Shown: one piece after another, positions 1-6,739 of the stretch
Layout: each line of letters starts with the position of its first letter
How positions within the stretch are numbered: position 1 is the stretch's first letter
Virus record (IMG/VR): IMGVR_UViG_3300021959_000109
Span: 1 to 41,079 of that record
Direction: 5' to 3' (one strand)
Length of the DNA: 41,079 nucleotides
Origin: a virus
Translations under genes and position numbers: made by a program
Notes under the pieces: model-generated
The model's database searches: none
The model's input: the letters and a program-made list of their open reading frames with translations, nothing else
Told to the model about the DNA's origin: nothing

Positions 1-879
1 AGCGTAGCGGTCATCGTTAGTCAGCGAATACCCGCCGTCTTCCGCTTTTTTCTCTTCTATGTCGGTGTGAAACGCTTCAGGTTCCCCAAGGTCTACGTCC
101 CTGTAGAACCCACCAGCCTGTAGCTTCTTCAAATCATTCTTTGTTTTACGCATAATGTGCGTAACACGCTCCGCAGACTCGATGTTTGACGCGCCGTAAG
201 GCACAATTACGTCTTCTGCGGAGATATACACAGCGGCCTGACGACCTATATTTGGGTCAAAATACACCTTTTTAAATGCCGATCCAGCCAACCCAAGGCT
301 ATATAACATGCGTTCATGCTCGGGGCGATACTCTACCATGCGCTCCGTAAGCTCATAGTTCATGTCCGCCTTGACCCGTGCAGCAGCTTCTTCCTTCTCC
401 TTGGTCTCTTCACCAAGAATCTTGGTCTTTACTGGGCCTGCAGCAGGGAATGTTTCGCTCATTGTCTCTGCTTGGAACCGTATCGCGGCCTCGGCAAGTA
501 CGGTAGAGAACACGCCACACGCGCCTTCCCATGGGTCTGTACGTTCCTCATACTTGAAGCCCAGCACATCCAGACCTTTGACGAACGTATCTGCCCAATC
601 TTTGCGGCTATCTATATCGGACTGTACCTGCCCCATGAGGTCATCAGACAGGGACGCTAGGTCACGCTCGTCCAGAACTTCAGCTAAGTTCATACCAAAC
701 TCAGTAAAATCCATCTCGTTGCCGGGAATTATGGTTATCTCCATACCCCCATCGGATAGGGTTACAGCCTCTGGATCTACAATCTCTATCTCCAGATCAG
801 GAACTTCCATCTCTTCCATGTCGGTGATGTCCTCGTCCATCCCGAGTGGGGCGGAATATAGTCCTTTTTCAATAGCCAT
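1..879 (-). CDS. Portal protein, N-terminal 293 residues (cut by the window edge)
   Basis: The reading frame is open from an ATG at 879 to the left edge, so the C-terminal part is missing. The portal forms the dodecameric ring at the capsid vertex through which DNA enters and leaves. The N-terminus is acidic (many Asp/Glu in the first 60 residues). It is followed by a stretch around residues 85-130 with the pattern W-x-D-T-F-V-K-G-L-D, then G-F-K-Y-E-E-R-T, P-W-E-G-A and F-Q-A-E-T, which I recognise from P22-like portal proteins of marine phages. The gene lies 11 bp downstream of the terminase gene, the usual order. AGAGGG about 6 bases before the ATG is a reasonable ribosome binding site. 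The family call is by recollection of conserved patterns; the genomic position supports it strongly. Confidence 0.85.
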   Translation of the reverse strand, partial: MAIEKGLYSAPLGMDEDITDMEEMEVPDLEIEIVDPEAVTLSDGGMEITIIPGNEMDFTEFGMNLAEVLDERDLASLSDDLMGQVQSDIDSRKDWADTFVKGLDVLGFKYEERTDPWEGACGVFSTVLAEAAIRFQAETMSETFPAAGPVKTKILGEETKEKEEAAARVKADMNYELTERMVEYRPEHERMLYSLGLAGSAFKKVYFDPNIGRQAAVYISAEDVIVPYGASNIESAERVTHIMRKTKNDLKKLQAGGFYRDVDLGEPEAFHTDIEEKKAEDGGYSLTNDDRYA

Positions 880-890
880 TTCTAACCCTC

Positions 891-2441
891 TTAATAATAT
901 CCACCGCTGCGTTGTCTCCAATACTGCGGTTCTTCCGGTTCATCAGTGGGTAACCGGATAAACCCACCTTGCCTAAAACGCATCAGAGCCATAACCGTCG
1001 AGTCCACGAGGTCATCATTACTCATAAACGGGAATCCTGCAATCTCTTCTACAACTTCTTCTGCCCACCGTGTCTGTGGCACCCATACGAGTTCGGACGC
1101 TATTATGTCCGCTACGGAGTTTAAACGCGCTGTTTTGTCCCCCGACCCCCTATGTGGGGTGTACTCCGATATCGGCAAGCCCATACGCCGCATCTCTTGA
1201 TATAAGGCCACGCCAGAGCTTTTCTTCTCCACGATGAACGAATCAGGCTCCCAATCCCTATACTCGTCCATAGCAAGCTCTTTAAGCTCTGGAAACTCCA
1301 TACGGCGCTTTATGCTGTTTAACAATATAATATTGTAGTTGTTTGTGTGCTCGTTCAGGAACACTCCCCACGTGGTGAGTGCTGTATAGTCTGCGCGGTT
1401 GTGCTTCTCGGCTGCTGCGTCGAGCGACATTATGATGTATTCACACGGAGGCGGGCTTTCCTCAGTCCACTCCTGCCACCACTCACGCTTAACAATAGCT
1501 GCTTCTTCAGCGGTGGGTTGTTGTTGGTACTGAGCGTTCCACTGGAATGTAGGCATCGACGCCTTAGTTCGTAACAGGGCGTCCAGATCAAAGAACTCAG
1601 GCCACAAGGGCTTCTGTACCTCTTTCTTCGTTTTTTTGCTCATAACGTCCAGTATGGCTGGGAACTCGACCACCTCATACTGATCTGAGCGTTCGTTCTG
1701 CGCCATATCCCGCACAACACGACCCGTCAGGTCGTCCATGTGCCAACGCGTCTGGATTATCGCAACCCGTCCACCGGGCATTAAACGTGTTCGCGCACCG
1801 AATGTGAACCACTCGTAGGCTTTTTCAAAGACTTCAAAGTTCCCGTTGATAACATCTTGTTCAGAGTGGGGATCATCAACCAAGAGGAGGTCAGCACCCC
1901 GCCCAGCAAGAGCAGACCCAATACCACACGCATAATATTCACCTCCTACATTGGTGTTCCATCGTCCCGCTGACTTACTATCCTGCGCTAATGATGTGGT
2001 AGGAAATATAGAGCGATACTGGTCTGTAGCGATCAAGTTACGCACTTTACGACCAAAATCCACCGCGAGGTCCGTGGTATGGGACACCATCATCACCTTT
2101 TTAGTGGGGTTTCGCCCCAAAAACCATGCAGGATAAAAGATCGAAACAAGCTGTGATTTACCATGTCTAGGGGGTATATTCACGCACACACGGTCCTTAT
2201 CGCCCCGCTCAATACCCATGAGCATATTAGCCAGTATGCGGTGGTGCTTACCAACTATAAAGTCAGGCATCATCAGCTTACAAAACTCTATCAAATCGTC
2301 ATGTGCAGACTTGTTTGCCGTCCGATTATGCAGCTCATCGACCATTTTATCAATCTCGGCCACCTCATCAACACTAAACGAGTCCAGATTAGCCAACATC
2401 AGCTCAATCTCTTCGTCCGTGAAGTCCAACGGCTTATTCAT
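891..2441 (-). CDS. terL: Terminase large subunit (packaging ATPase and nuclease)
   Basis: This is the motor that pumps DNA into the prohead and cuts the concatemer. At 516 residues it has the usual family length. The ATPase half shows a Walker A-like P-R-H-G-K-S-Q at residues 91-97 and Walker B L-L-L-V-D-D at 185-190. The C-terminal RNase H-like nuclease has acidic residues at D341 (I-I-M-S-L-D), E405 (F-I-V-E-K-K) and D477/D480 (D-D-L-V-D). Both halves look intact. The start overlaps the end of the upstream small-subunit gene by 8 bp, which suggests translational coupling, and the portal gene follows. All three would be transcribed leftward from the promoter near 3063-3090. No insertion or frameshift is visible. 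Confidence 0.95.
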   Translation of the reverse strand: MNKPLDFTDEEIELMLANLDSFSVDEVAEIDKMVDELHNRTANKSAHDDLIEFCKLMMPDFIVGKHHRILANMLMGIERGDKDRVCVNIPPRHGKSQLVSIFYPAWFLGRNPTKKVMMVSHTTDLAVDFGRKVRNLIATDQYRSIFPTTSLAQDSKSAGRWNTNVGGEYYACGIGSALAGRGADLLLVDDPHSEQDVINGNFEVFEKAYEWFTFGARTRLMPGGRVAIIQTRWHMDDLTGRVVRDMAQNERSDQYEVVEFPAILDVMSKKTKKEVQKPLWPEFFDLDALLRTKASMPTFQWNAQYQQQPTAEEAAIVKREWWQEWTEESPPPCEYIIMSLDAAAEKHNRADYTALTTWGVFLNEHTNNYNIILLNSIKRRMEFPELKELAMDEYRDWEPDSFIVEKKSSGVALYQEMRRMGLPISEYTPHRGSGDKTARLNSVADIIASELVWVPQTRWAEEVVEEIAGFPFMSNDDLVDSTVMALMRFRQGGFIRLPTDEPEEPQYWRQRSGGYY

Positions 2442-3030
2442 CGTCGTCGAACCCGAACTCTTCGTCTATGTCAACGGCCTGACCCTCTAACACCACCGCG
2501 TCTTCCACGTCTGGCTCGGGGTTTATGAGCTTTGTGAGCTTAGTACGCAGCTTTTCCTTGATGTCATCGGTAGTTTGGTGCGTAATAGTGACCTCAGACT
2601 TCTCCGCAAACAGCCCAACGTCCGAAATTTTGCCCAACAGCTCCAACGCACGTATCCTTATGCGTGCATCAGGGTTGTCCGACTCTTCTATAAGTTTATT
2701 CGTAACCAAATGGCGTAACTGAACCGAAGATTCGACTACAGAATGACCAAAATCTTTCAAAATCTTGTCTGTCAGCAGCAAAGTTGCAGGTGTGAGCTTT
2801 GATACCCGTGACGCCGTAGCCTGTTTAGACGTACCTTCTGGGTCTTCTGCGTAAGAAGTAGCTAAAGCAGCCGCAACATCCTTATCATTACTGTCTACAT
2901 CTATGTCTAATCCATGATGAGAAAGGAGTTTTGCAGTCTCGGCAGCGGCAGATGCCCTTACCGTCAGGTCTACCACGTCGGGTAGCTCGTCTATAGGGAT
3001 ACTTACATCAGGTTCTAGGTGCAGAGACAT
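2434..3030 (-). CDS. Probable terminase small subunit
   Basis: This 198-residue protein lies directly upstream of the large terminase gene and overlaps it by 8 bp, the standard place for the small subunit that recognises the packaging site. The sequence is mostly helical and charged, with a central region around residues 65-150 (K-L-T-P-A-T-L-L-L-T-D, then R-I-R-A-L-E-L-L-G-K-I-S-D-V-G-L-F) that could form helical DNA-binding and oligomerisation segments. The C-terminus is highly acidic (ending D-D-D-E). Catalytic motifs are neither expected nor seen. The assignment rests mainly on position and general character, because small terminases diverge strongly. The ATG at 3030 has no clear Shine-Dalgarno sequence. 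Confidence 0.75.
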   Translation of the reverse strand: MSLHLEPDVSIPIDELPDVVDLTVRASAAAETAKLLSHHGLDIDVDSNDKDVAAALATSYAEDPEGTSKQATASRVSKLTPATLLLTDKILKDFGHSVVESSVQLRHLVTNKLIEESDNPDARIRIRALELLGKISDVGLFAEKSEVTITHQTTDDIKEKLRTKLTKLINPEPDVEDAVVLEGQAVDIDEEFGFDDDE

Positions 3031-3062
3031 AGATTTTCGCAGGTTGTTGGCCGATTTTGCCG

Positions 3063-3090
3063 ATTATATAGAAAAAAAATTTTTTATCAA
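3063..3090 (-). promoter_or_regulatory. Strong sigma70-like promoter for the packaging operon
   Basis: Read on the minus strand, TTGATA (3085-3090) is followed by 16 bases and a perfect TATAAT (3063-3068). The spacer is an A/T run. The start of transcription would be near 3056, about 25 bases before the small terminase ATG. It is the best-scoring -10 box I saw in the window and points only into the minus-strand packaging genes. Confidence 0.7.
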
Positions 3091-3106
3091 GGAACCTTAC
3101 TTTTTT

Positions 3107-3142
3107 GGGGTGGGGGGTATCCCTGTGAGGAGGGGTGGGGGG
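3107..3142 (+). repeat. Duplicated G-rich tract (possible G-quadruplex)
   Basis: The 11-mer GGGGTGGGGGG occurs exactly at 3107-3117 and again at 3132-3142, giving four runs of at least four G on the plus strand within 36 bases. It sits between the two divergent promoters. A G-quadruplex is an inference from base composition only. Confidence 0.5.
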
Positions 3143-3150
3143 TCTGGATT

Positions 3151-3180
3151 TTGAAAAAATGGGGATTATTCGTGTAGAAT
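3151..3180 (+). promoter_or_regulatory. Putative sigma70-like promoter for the isolated gene at 3384
   Basis: TTGAAA (3151-3156), an 18-base spacer and TAGAAT (3175-3180) face rightward. Transcription would begin near 3187, leaving a leader of about 200 bases that carries the palindromes at 3244-3253 and 3262-3279. Both boxes are one or two bases off consensus, so this is weaker than the divergent promoter at 3063-3090. Confidence 0.5.
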
Positions 3181-3243
3181 AGTATTTATAGAGTAGTGCG
3201 GAGTCCCATATGTGAGCGTTGGGGGTAGGGGGCGGGTATGCCT

Positions 3244-3279
3244 GCTAATTAGCGATATTGAGTTAGTAAGCCTGCTAAC
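3244..3279. repeat. Palindrome pair: GCTAATTAGC and the 18-bp GTTAG...CTAAC site
   Basis: GCTAATTAGC (3244-3253) is a perfect 10-bp palindrome. GTTAGTAAGCCTGCTAAC (3262-3279) is the first member of a dispersed 18-bp inverted repeat family found at least 13 times in the plus-strand early region. Both lie in the leader of the gene at 3384, consistent with operator sites. Function is inferred. Confidence 0.7.
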
Positions 3280-3383
3280 TGCTAGCATCCTAAGACACAC
3301 GTCTACATATCTGCTATAACTATTACATCGGACGAGGCAACACGCCGCGGGATCGATTAACATTTACCTTGAAAGGGTACACC

Positions 3384-4007
3384 ATGACTAAAAAAGCAAA
3401 CACAACCGACGCCATCGCAACCGACGCGCAACGCTCTAATATGCAGGCTGCAGCGCTTGCCGCGCATAAGGCCATTGATAAAGCGGTCAAAGCAACGCTG
3501 GATAAAGACAAGCTTGCCCTCGCATGGCGCGACATGGTTGCGGAAACATATGGCAATTATAAATATGCAACCGCGCCATCAGGCACTGTTACCAACGCGC
3601 ACAAGCCTGCATTCGTTGCGATAAAAGAAGACGCGTTTATCGCTAAGCACGGCGCGGATGCGCTGACCTTTGCCAATGATCCAACCATTGGCAGCGCTGC
3701 CAAAATGAAAACGGGCAAGTTTCGCGGCAAGACTAAGAAGTATGTTCAAGCACAAAAGAATGTACCGCTTAAACAATTACGCGACGCCGTGACGGTTGCG
3801 GAAAAGAACTTGGAAGCGGGCAAGAAGTCAGGCACGCGTACCAAAAAACAAAACGTCGATACCGTCGCCAATGCGCTGCAGACTATTGCAAACCTGCTCA
3901 AAAAAGATCTCAAAGATCTGGATAACACGACGACGGCGCAACAACGCAACTGGCTGGCAACGGTTGTTAAGAACGCCAAGAAAAACCAAGGCTTCAAATT
4001 GAAGTAA
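3384..4007 (+). CDS. Lysine- and alanine-rich protein of unknown function
   Basis: The product has 207 residues. I chose the ATG at 3384 because GAAAGG lies about 8 bases upstream; an in-frame TTG at 3369 would add five residues. The protein is rich in Lys, Ala and Thr, strongly basic in its second half (residues 110-207), and has no membrane segment or cysteine cluster. A central part around 85-125 (T-F-A-N-D-P-T-I-G-S, then K-T-G-K-F-R-G-K-T-K-K) could bind nucleic acid. I do not recognise the family. The gene stands alone between divergent packaging genes and the repeat-rich region, with its own promoter and a strong terminator. A lone, separately controlled gene next to a likely origin could be an early or DNA-binding protein, but that is inference. 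Confidence 0.8.
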   Translation: MTKKANTTDAIATDAQRSNMQAAALAAHKAIDKAVKATLDKDKLALAWRDMVAETYGNYKYATAPSGTVTNAHKPAFVAIKEDAFIAKHGADALTFANDPTIGSAAKMKTGKFRGKTKKYVQAQKNVPLKQLRDAVTVAEKNLEAGKKSGTRTKKQNVDTVANALQTIANLLKKDLKDLDNTTTAQQRNWLATVVKNAKKNQGFKLK

Positions 4008-4015
4008 TACTAATC

Positions 4016-4044
4016 GGGTCGGCCTTCGGGTCGGCCCTTTTTTT
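4016..4044 (+). terminator. Rho-independent terminator with UUCG tetraloop
   Basis: A 9-bp stem (GGGTCGGCC, 4016-4024, with GGTCGGCCC, 4029-4037, including two G-U pairs) closes a TTCG loop with a C-G pair and is followed by seven T (4038-4044). It begins 8 bases after the stop codon of the gene at 3384-4007 and insulates it from the downstream region. Confidence 0.93.
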
Positions 4045-4209
4045 ATGTCTTCTAAATGGAAGCCAGTTCTCTGAGCAGCTCTGAGCCAAACGCGCACGCC
4101 TGTTAGTAAGCCTACTAACTCGCCCTCCCTAAATTAAACCAGTTCTCTGAGTAGTGTTGAGCCACACCTCTCCATATAAACTACCACACGTAGACCCGAG
4201 GAGCTGGGA

Positions 4210-4646
4210 CGTAACATTACACGCACGCAGTTAGCAGCACTACTAACTCACCCCGCCTAATTTAAACCAGTTCCCGAAGTAGCTCTGAGGCAAACGTAAC
4301 ATTACAAACCCCGATTTTGCTAAGTCATTGAAAACAAAGTAATGTTTCAAATGTTACGTCAATGTTACGTTTTTAAACCCTTGTTTTTTAGGCTAAGTCT
4401 TTGATTTTATTATAATGTTTCTATTGTTACTAATGTTACGTTCAAATACACAAACAATATTTCGTCTTCGAGGAGTTCTCCTGTACGAGTTTTTTCTAAA
4501 CTACACAGACATCGGTTTCAAACCTTCCTCACCGCCAAAAGCGTAACTTTGTAACTTTCCTTTCATTTCAATAACCTACAAGCCGTTTTCGCGTAACTTT
4601 AGCGTAACTTTAGCGTAACTTTAGCCCACACCTCCCGTAACATTAG
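4210..4646. repeat. Iteron-like array of CGTAAC[A/T]TTA repeats
   Basis: CGTAACATTA-like units occur on the plus strand at 4210-4220, 4295-4305 and 4636-4646, and inverted (ATGTTACG) at 4351-4358, 4362-4369 and 4433-4440. The related GCGTAACTTT lies at 4541-4550, with GTAACTTT at 4551-4558. GCGTAACTTTA stands three times in exact head-to-tail tandem at 4591-4601, 4602-4612 and 4613-4623. Copies in both orientations in a gene-free, partly AT-rich segment suggest initiator or regulator binding. Confidence 0.75.
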
Positions 4647-4755
4647 CCCCGAGTTAGTAACCTTGCTAACACCCTGCCCCTAAATAAACCCAGACATACG
4701 TTCAAATACCACTGATGCTAAGCTACGATTGTAGGGTGCTAAGGAAACATTCTCC

Positions 4756-4784
4756 TTGACATCTACGCTCACATGTGGTATACA
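4756..4784 (+). promoter_or_regulatory. Near-consensus sigma70 promoter for the early operon
   Basis: A perfect TTGACA (4756-4761), a 17-base spacer and TATACA (4779-4784) face rightward. Transcription would start near 4791, giving a leader of about 100 bases that includes the 36-bp repeat at 4849-4884. It probably drives the long plus-strand operon beginning at 4894. A host-type polymerase would read it, as expected for immediate-early phage genes. Confidence 0.8.
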
Positions 4785-4848
4785 CGCAGAGGTTTTCAGA
4801 AACCTGCAACGAACTGTGTGTGTCAAGCCGACATGCACGATCACTAAA

Positions 4849-4884
4849 TTAACCGCTGCTTGTTAGCAGCCTTACTAACTGAAA
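4849..4884 (+). repeat. 36-bp leader repeat, copy 1, with 18-bp palindrome
   Basis: This 36-bp segment is identical to 6692-6727. Its core is the palindrome GTTAGCAGCCTTACTAAC (4862-4879), and its end GAAA overlaps the Shine-Dalgarno region of the gene at 4894. An exact copy in front of two different genes implies a shared leader function, either a DNA operator or an mRNA hairpin next to the ribosome binding site. Confidence 0.85.
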
Positions 4885-4893
4885 GGTAAAACA

Positions 4894-5100
4894 ATGAAGA
4901 AAGCATACTGTGTCGGATGCGGCGAACAATACCCGCTGCGTCGTAAGACTGAACTGGGCATTAACTTCTGCCTCGACTGTGGAGACTTCCACGCTGTGCG
5001 TGCCCGCGAGAACTGGTGCCGAGTGCCGTTGCCGAAACAAGGTTACACGCTGGTCACACGCAAGTCTGACCTGCTGCACCTAAACCAGAAGGTACGTTGA
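4894..5100 (+). CDS. Small zinc-ribbon-like protein
   Basis: The 68-residue product has two C-x-x-C knuckles (C6/C9 and C26/C29) separated by 16 residues, the pattern of a zinc ribbon. The rest is basic. No enzyme signature is present. Zinc ribbons this small usually bind nucleic acid or a partner protein. GAAAGG 7-12 bases upstream supports the ATG at 4894. It is the first gene of the long rightward operon, after the promoter at 4756-4784 and the 36-bp leader repeat. The next gene starts one base after its stop codon. The exact family is not recognised. Confidence 0.8.
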   Translation: MKKAYCVGCGEQYPLRRKTELGINFCLDCGDFHAVRARENWCRVPLPKQGYTLVTRKSDLLHLNQKVR

Positions 5101-5101
5101 T

Positions 5102-5377
5102 ATGCCGATATCAAATCAACATGGGACATCGCACGAGGTAAAGCTGGCGCACAAGTCAGAGGCTGCGCTGCGTGTCGTGAAGATGTTCCTGACAAGCTAC
5201 ATGGGCGAGCCTTGTTACAAGCCGTGGAGCGAGAAAGGTTCGGGCGATCTTCGCAAGGACTTGGAAATATCTGCAGACGGTGACGACAACACTTGTGGGT
5301 GCCCATGCTGTGATGCGTGGGCAGCGTTTGAACATATCGTAAGACTTAATGAAGAAGCAAATGGAGAACTACAATGA
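5102..5377 (+). CDS. Small cysteine-containing protein of unknown function
   Basis: A 91-residue protein beginning one base after the previous stop codon and overlapping the next gene by 4 bp (ATGA), so translation is probably coupled on both sides. It has a cluster C-G-C-P-C-C (C65, C67, C69, C70) following an acidic D-G-D-D-N segment, and a further Cys at 38. This could bind a metal, but no complete known motif is evident. The N-terminal half is a predicted amphipathic helix (V-K-L-A-H-K-S-E-A-A-L-R-V-V-K-M-F). The family is not recognised; the coding call rests on operon packing and ordinary composition. Confidence 0.75.
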   Translation: MPISNQHGTSHEVKLAHKSEAALRVVKMFLTSYMGEPCYKPWSEKGSGDLRKDLEISADGDDNTCGCPCCDAWAAFEHIVRLNEEANGELQ

Positions 5378-6372
5378 ACAAGTTGAATGAAAACATCACC
5401 GCAGGTAGTAACGCTGCTAACAGCAAACCTCAAATTGACATGCCCTCAATGGCTTCGTCCACGATGGTCACCACGTTGAACATCGGCGTGTGGAGTGACG
5501 AGCGCAATGACCGTGCAGCGACAGCGCAGGTCACCGTGTCTAACAATGCGAGCGACAAAGCAGCCCGTGTTCAGAAGTTCTTGTTCGGTGGTAACTGCGC
5601 CGAATTGGAAGCGATCAAAGCGTTCACGAGTGAAGCACGTCGTGTGCACAAGTCGCTCACTGTGCCATGGGGTGACGGTGGCCCGCGTGCACTGGCTAAT
5701 TTGGCTATGCCCAACCACGTGAAAGTGATGAGCTTCTATGAGCAGGAGCACGCTAAAGCCGTAGACGCACTGGTGGCTGTGTGGAATGATCTGGTGATCG
5801 ACGCGCAGGTAAGCCTTGGTGATATGTATGACCCGAGCGAGTACCCGACATCCGAAGAGGTACGTAATCGGTTCTACTTCCGGTGTGGTTACGAGCCAAT
5901 GCCTCAGTCTGGTAACTTCCTCGCTGACATTGCGGACGAGAACGTGCGTGTGGCTGTCGAATCATGTGACCGCATGAATGAGTTTCGTATCCAGAATATG
6001 CTGCGTGATGTGTTCAACAATGTGTTCAAGATGTTGGGTAACATGTCCGAGCGTCTGGACTACACAGACACAGGTGAGACAGAGGAGTATCGGACGAAGC
6101 CGAGTAAAGCTAACCCCAACGGCAAAGTGATGACGCGTAAGGTCGGCGTGAAGAAGTTCCACGACACACTTGTGTCTAACGCGCTCGACGCTGCAGATCT
6201 CATGGCATTGTATATCCCCAACGATCCGGTGGTGCGTGATGCCAAGCGCAAGCTCGACGAGACCTTGCGTAACGTGACCGAGGATGACCTGCGTGGAGAT
6301 GGAGACCTGCGCAAGGACGTGAAACGTAACGTCGACGATGTGTTGGCGTCACTAGAAACGTTCGACATATGA
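5374..6372 (+). CDS. DUF3150-like phage protein, part of a MoxR/VWA module
   Basis: The 332-residue product resembles, from memory, the DUF3150 family of phage and bacterial proteins. The best-matching part is the middle (residues about 130-210: a W-N-D-L-V-I-D-A-Q-V helix, then D-M-Y-D-P-S-E-Y-P-T and R-F-Y-F). DUF3150 genes typically sit beside a MoxR-like ATPase and a VWA/metallopeptidase gene, and here those follow at 6740 and 7868. Its molecular role is not established. The protein is soluble and largely helical, with no cysteine cluster. The start overlaps the previous gene (ATGA). A variant of the 18-bp palindrome (GGTAGTAACGCTGCTAAC, 5404-5421) lies inside the early coding sequence. 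The family call is not verified by a profile search. Confidence 0.75.
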   Translation: MNKLNENITAGSNAANSKPQIDMPSMASSTMVTTLNIGVWSDERNDRAATAQVTVSNNASDKAARVQKFLFGGNCAELEAIKAFTSEARRVHKSLTVPWGDGGPRALANLAMPNHVKVMSFYEQEHAKAVDALVAVWNDLVIDAQVSLGDMYDPSEYPTSEEVRNRFYFRCGYEPMPQSGNFLADIADENVRVAVESCDRMNEFRIQNMLRDVFNNVFKMLGNMSERLDYTDTGETEEYRTKPSKANPNGKVMTRKVGVKKFHDTLVSNALDAADLMALYIPNDPVVRDAKRKLDETLRNVTEDDLRGDGDLRKDVKRNVDDVLASLETFDI

Positions 6373-6455
6373 TCCGCCACGTGATCGGGGCAGTGTGTAT
6401 ATTCTACACACTGTTCACCCTCCTGTGTATCGGCAATGTAACTGGCTTAGGATAA
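6369..6455 (+). CDS. Possible 28-residue membrane peptide
   Basis: A short frame starts with the ATG of an ATGA overlap with the preceding stop codon and ends two bases before the ATG at 6458. The peptide has a short basic N-terminus (M-I-R-H) and then a hydrophobic stretch of about 18 residues (V-I-G-A-V-C-I-F-Y-T-L-F-T-L-L-C-I-G), which would make one membrane helix. The stop-start overlap and the exact filling of the gap support translation. The length is too small for a family call. It could also be a chance frame. Confidence 0.45.
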   Translation: MIRHVIGAVCIFYTLFTLLCIGNVTGLG

Positions 6456-6457
6456 CC

Positions 6458-6676
6458 ATGACTGACAAAAACAAACTTGTGCACGAGCTTGCGGTCAAGT
6501 TCATAAAAGATCTGCCTGATGATCTGACTAACGGCACGATTTCTGTGGTGCTTGCTCAGGTATTGGCTTCGTACGCACAAGATGCCGAGGACGGGTTGGA
6601 TATCCTAGACTTAGCAGGGAACATATTTCTTGAATACATAGTCTCAATATCAACAGAGGGGCAAACATTACACTAA
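6458..6676 (+). CDS. Small acidic helical protein, unknown function
   Basis: The product has 72 residues. The ATG at 6458 is preferred over an upstream GTG at 6395 in the same frame: the upstream extension overlaps the candidate peptide gene and has poor composition, while AGGATAACC precedes 6458. The protein is helical and mildly acidic, with a hydrophobic C-terminal half (V-V-L-A-Q-V-L-A, then L-A-G-N-I-F-L-E-Y-I-V). No known motif is seen. It lies between the DUF3150-like gene and the ATPase gene of the same module. Confidence 0.65.
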   Translation: MTDKNKLVHELAVKFIKDLPDDLTNGTISVVLAQVLASYAQDAEDGLDILDLAGNIFLEYIVSISTEGQTLH

Positions 6677-6691
6677 CGACTACCTGACTAC

Positions 6692-6727
6692 TTAACCGCT
6701 GCTTGTTAGCAGCCTTACTAACTGAAA
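6692..6727 (+). repeat. 36-bp leader repeat, copy 2, with 18-bp palindrome
   Basis: Identical over 36 bp to 4849-4884. The palindrome GTTAGCAGCCTTACTAAC is at 6705-6722, 17 bases before the ATG of the ATPase gene. It lies in a 63-bp gap between genes, so it marks a second control point inside the early operon. No promoter-like boxes were seen next to it. Confidence 0.85.
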
Positions 6728-6739
6728 TGGAAAACTAAA

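Larger units (their letters stand above)
4045..4893. other. Gene-free repeat-rich region (candidate replication origin and early control region)
   Basis: No convincing gene was found in these 850 bp. The region holds three copies of a composite element. It begins C-C-A-G-T-T-C-near 4063-4092, 4139-4165 and 4267-4296. The palindrome sites at 4102, 4230 and 4653 are each followed by a CCTAAATTAAACC-like tract. It also holds at least eleven GTAAC-type iterons (4210-4646), AT-rich DNA around 4380-4440 and a promoter at 4756-4784. Short repeated sites plus AT-rich DNA just upstream of replication genes are typical of iteron origins, but no replication initiator binding can be shown from the sequence alone. 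Confidence 0.6.
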
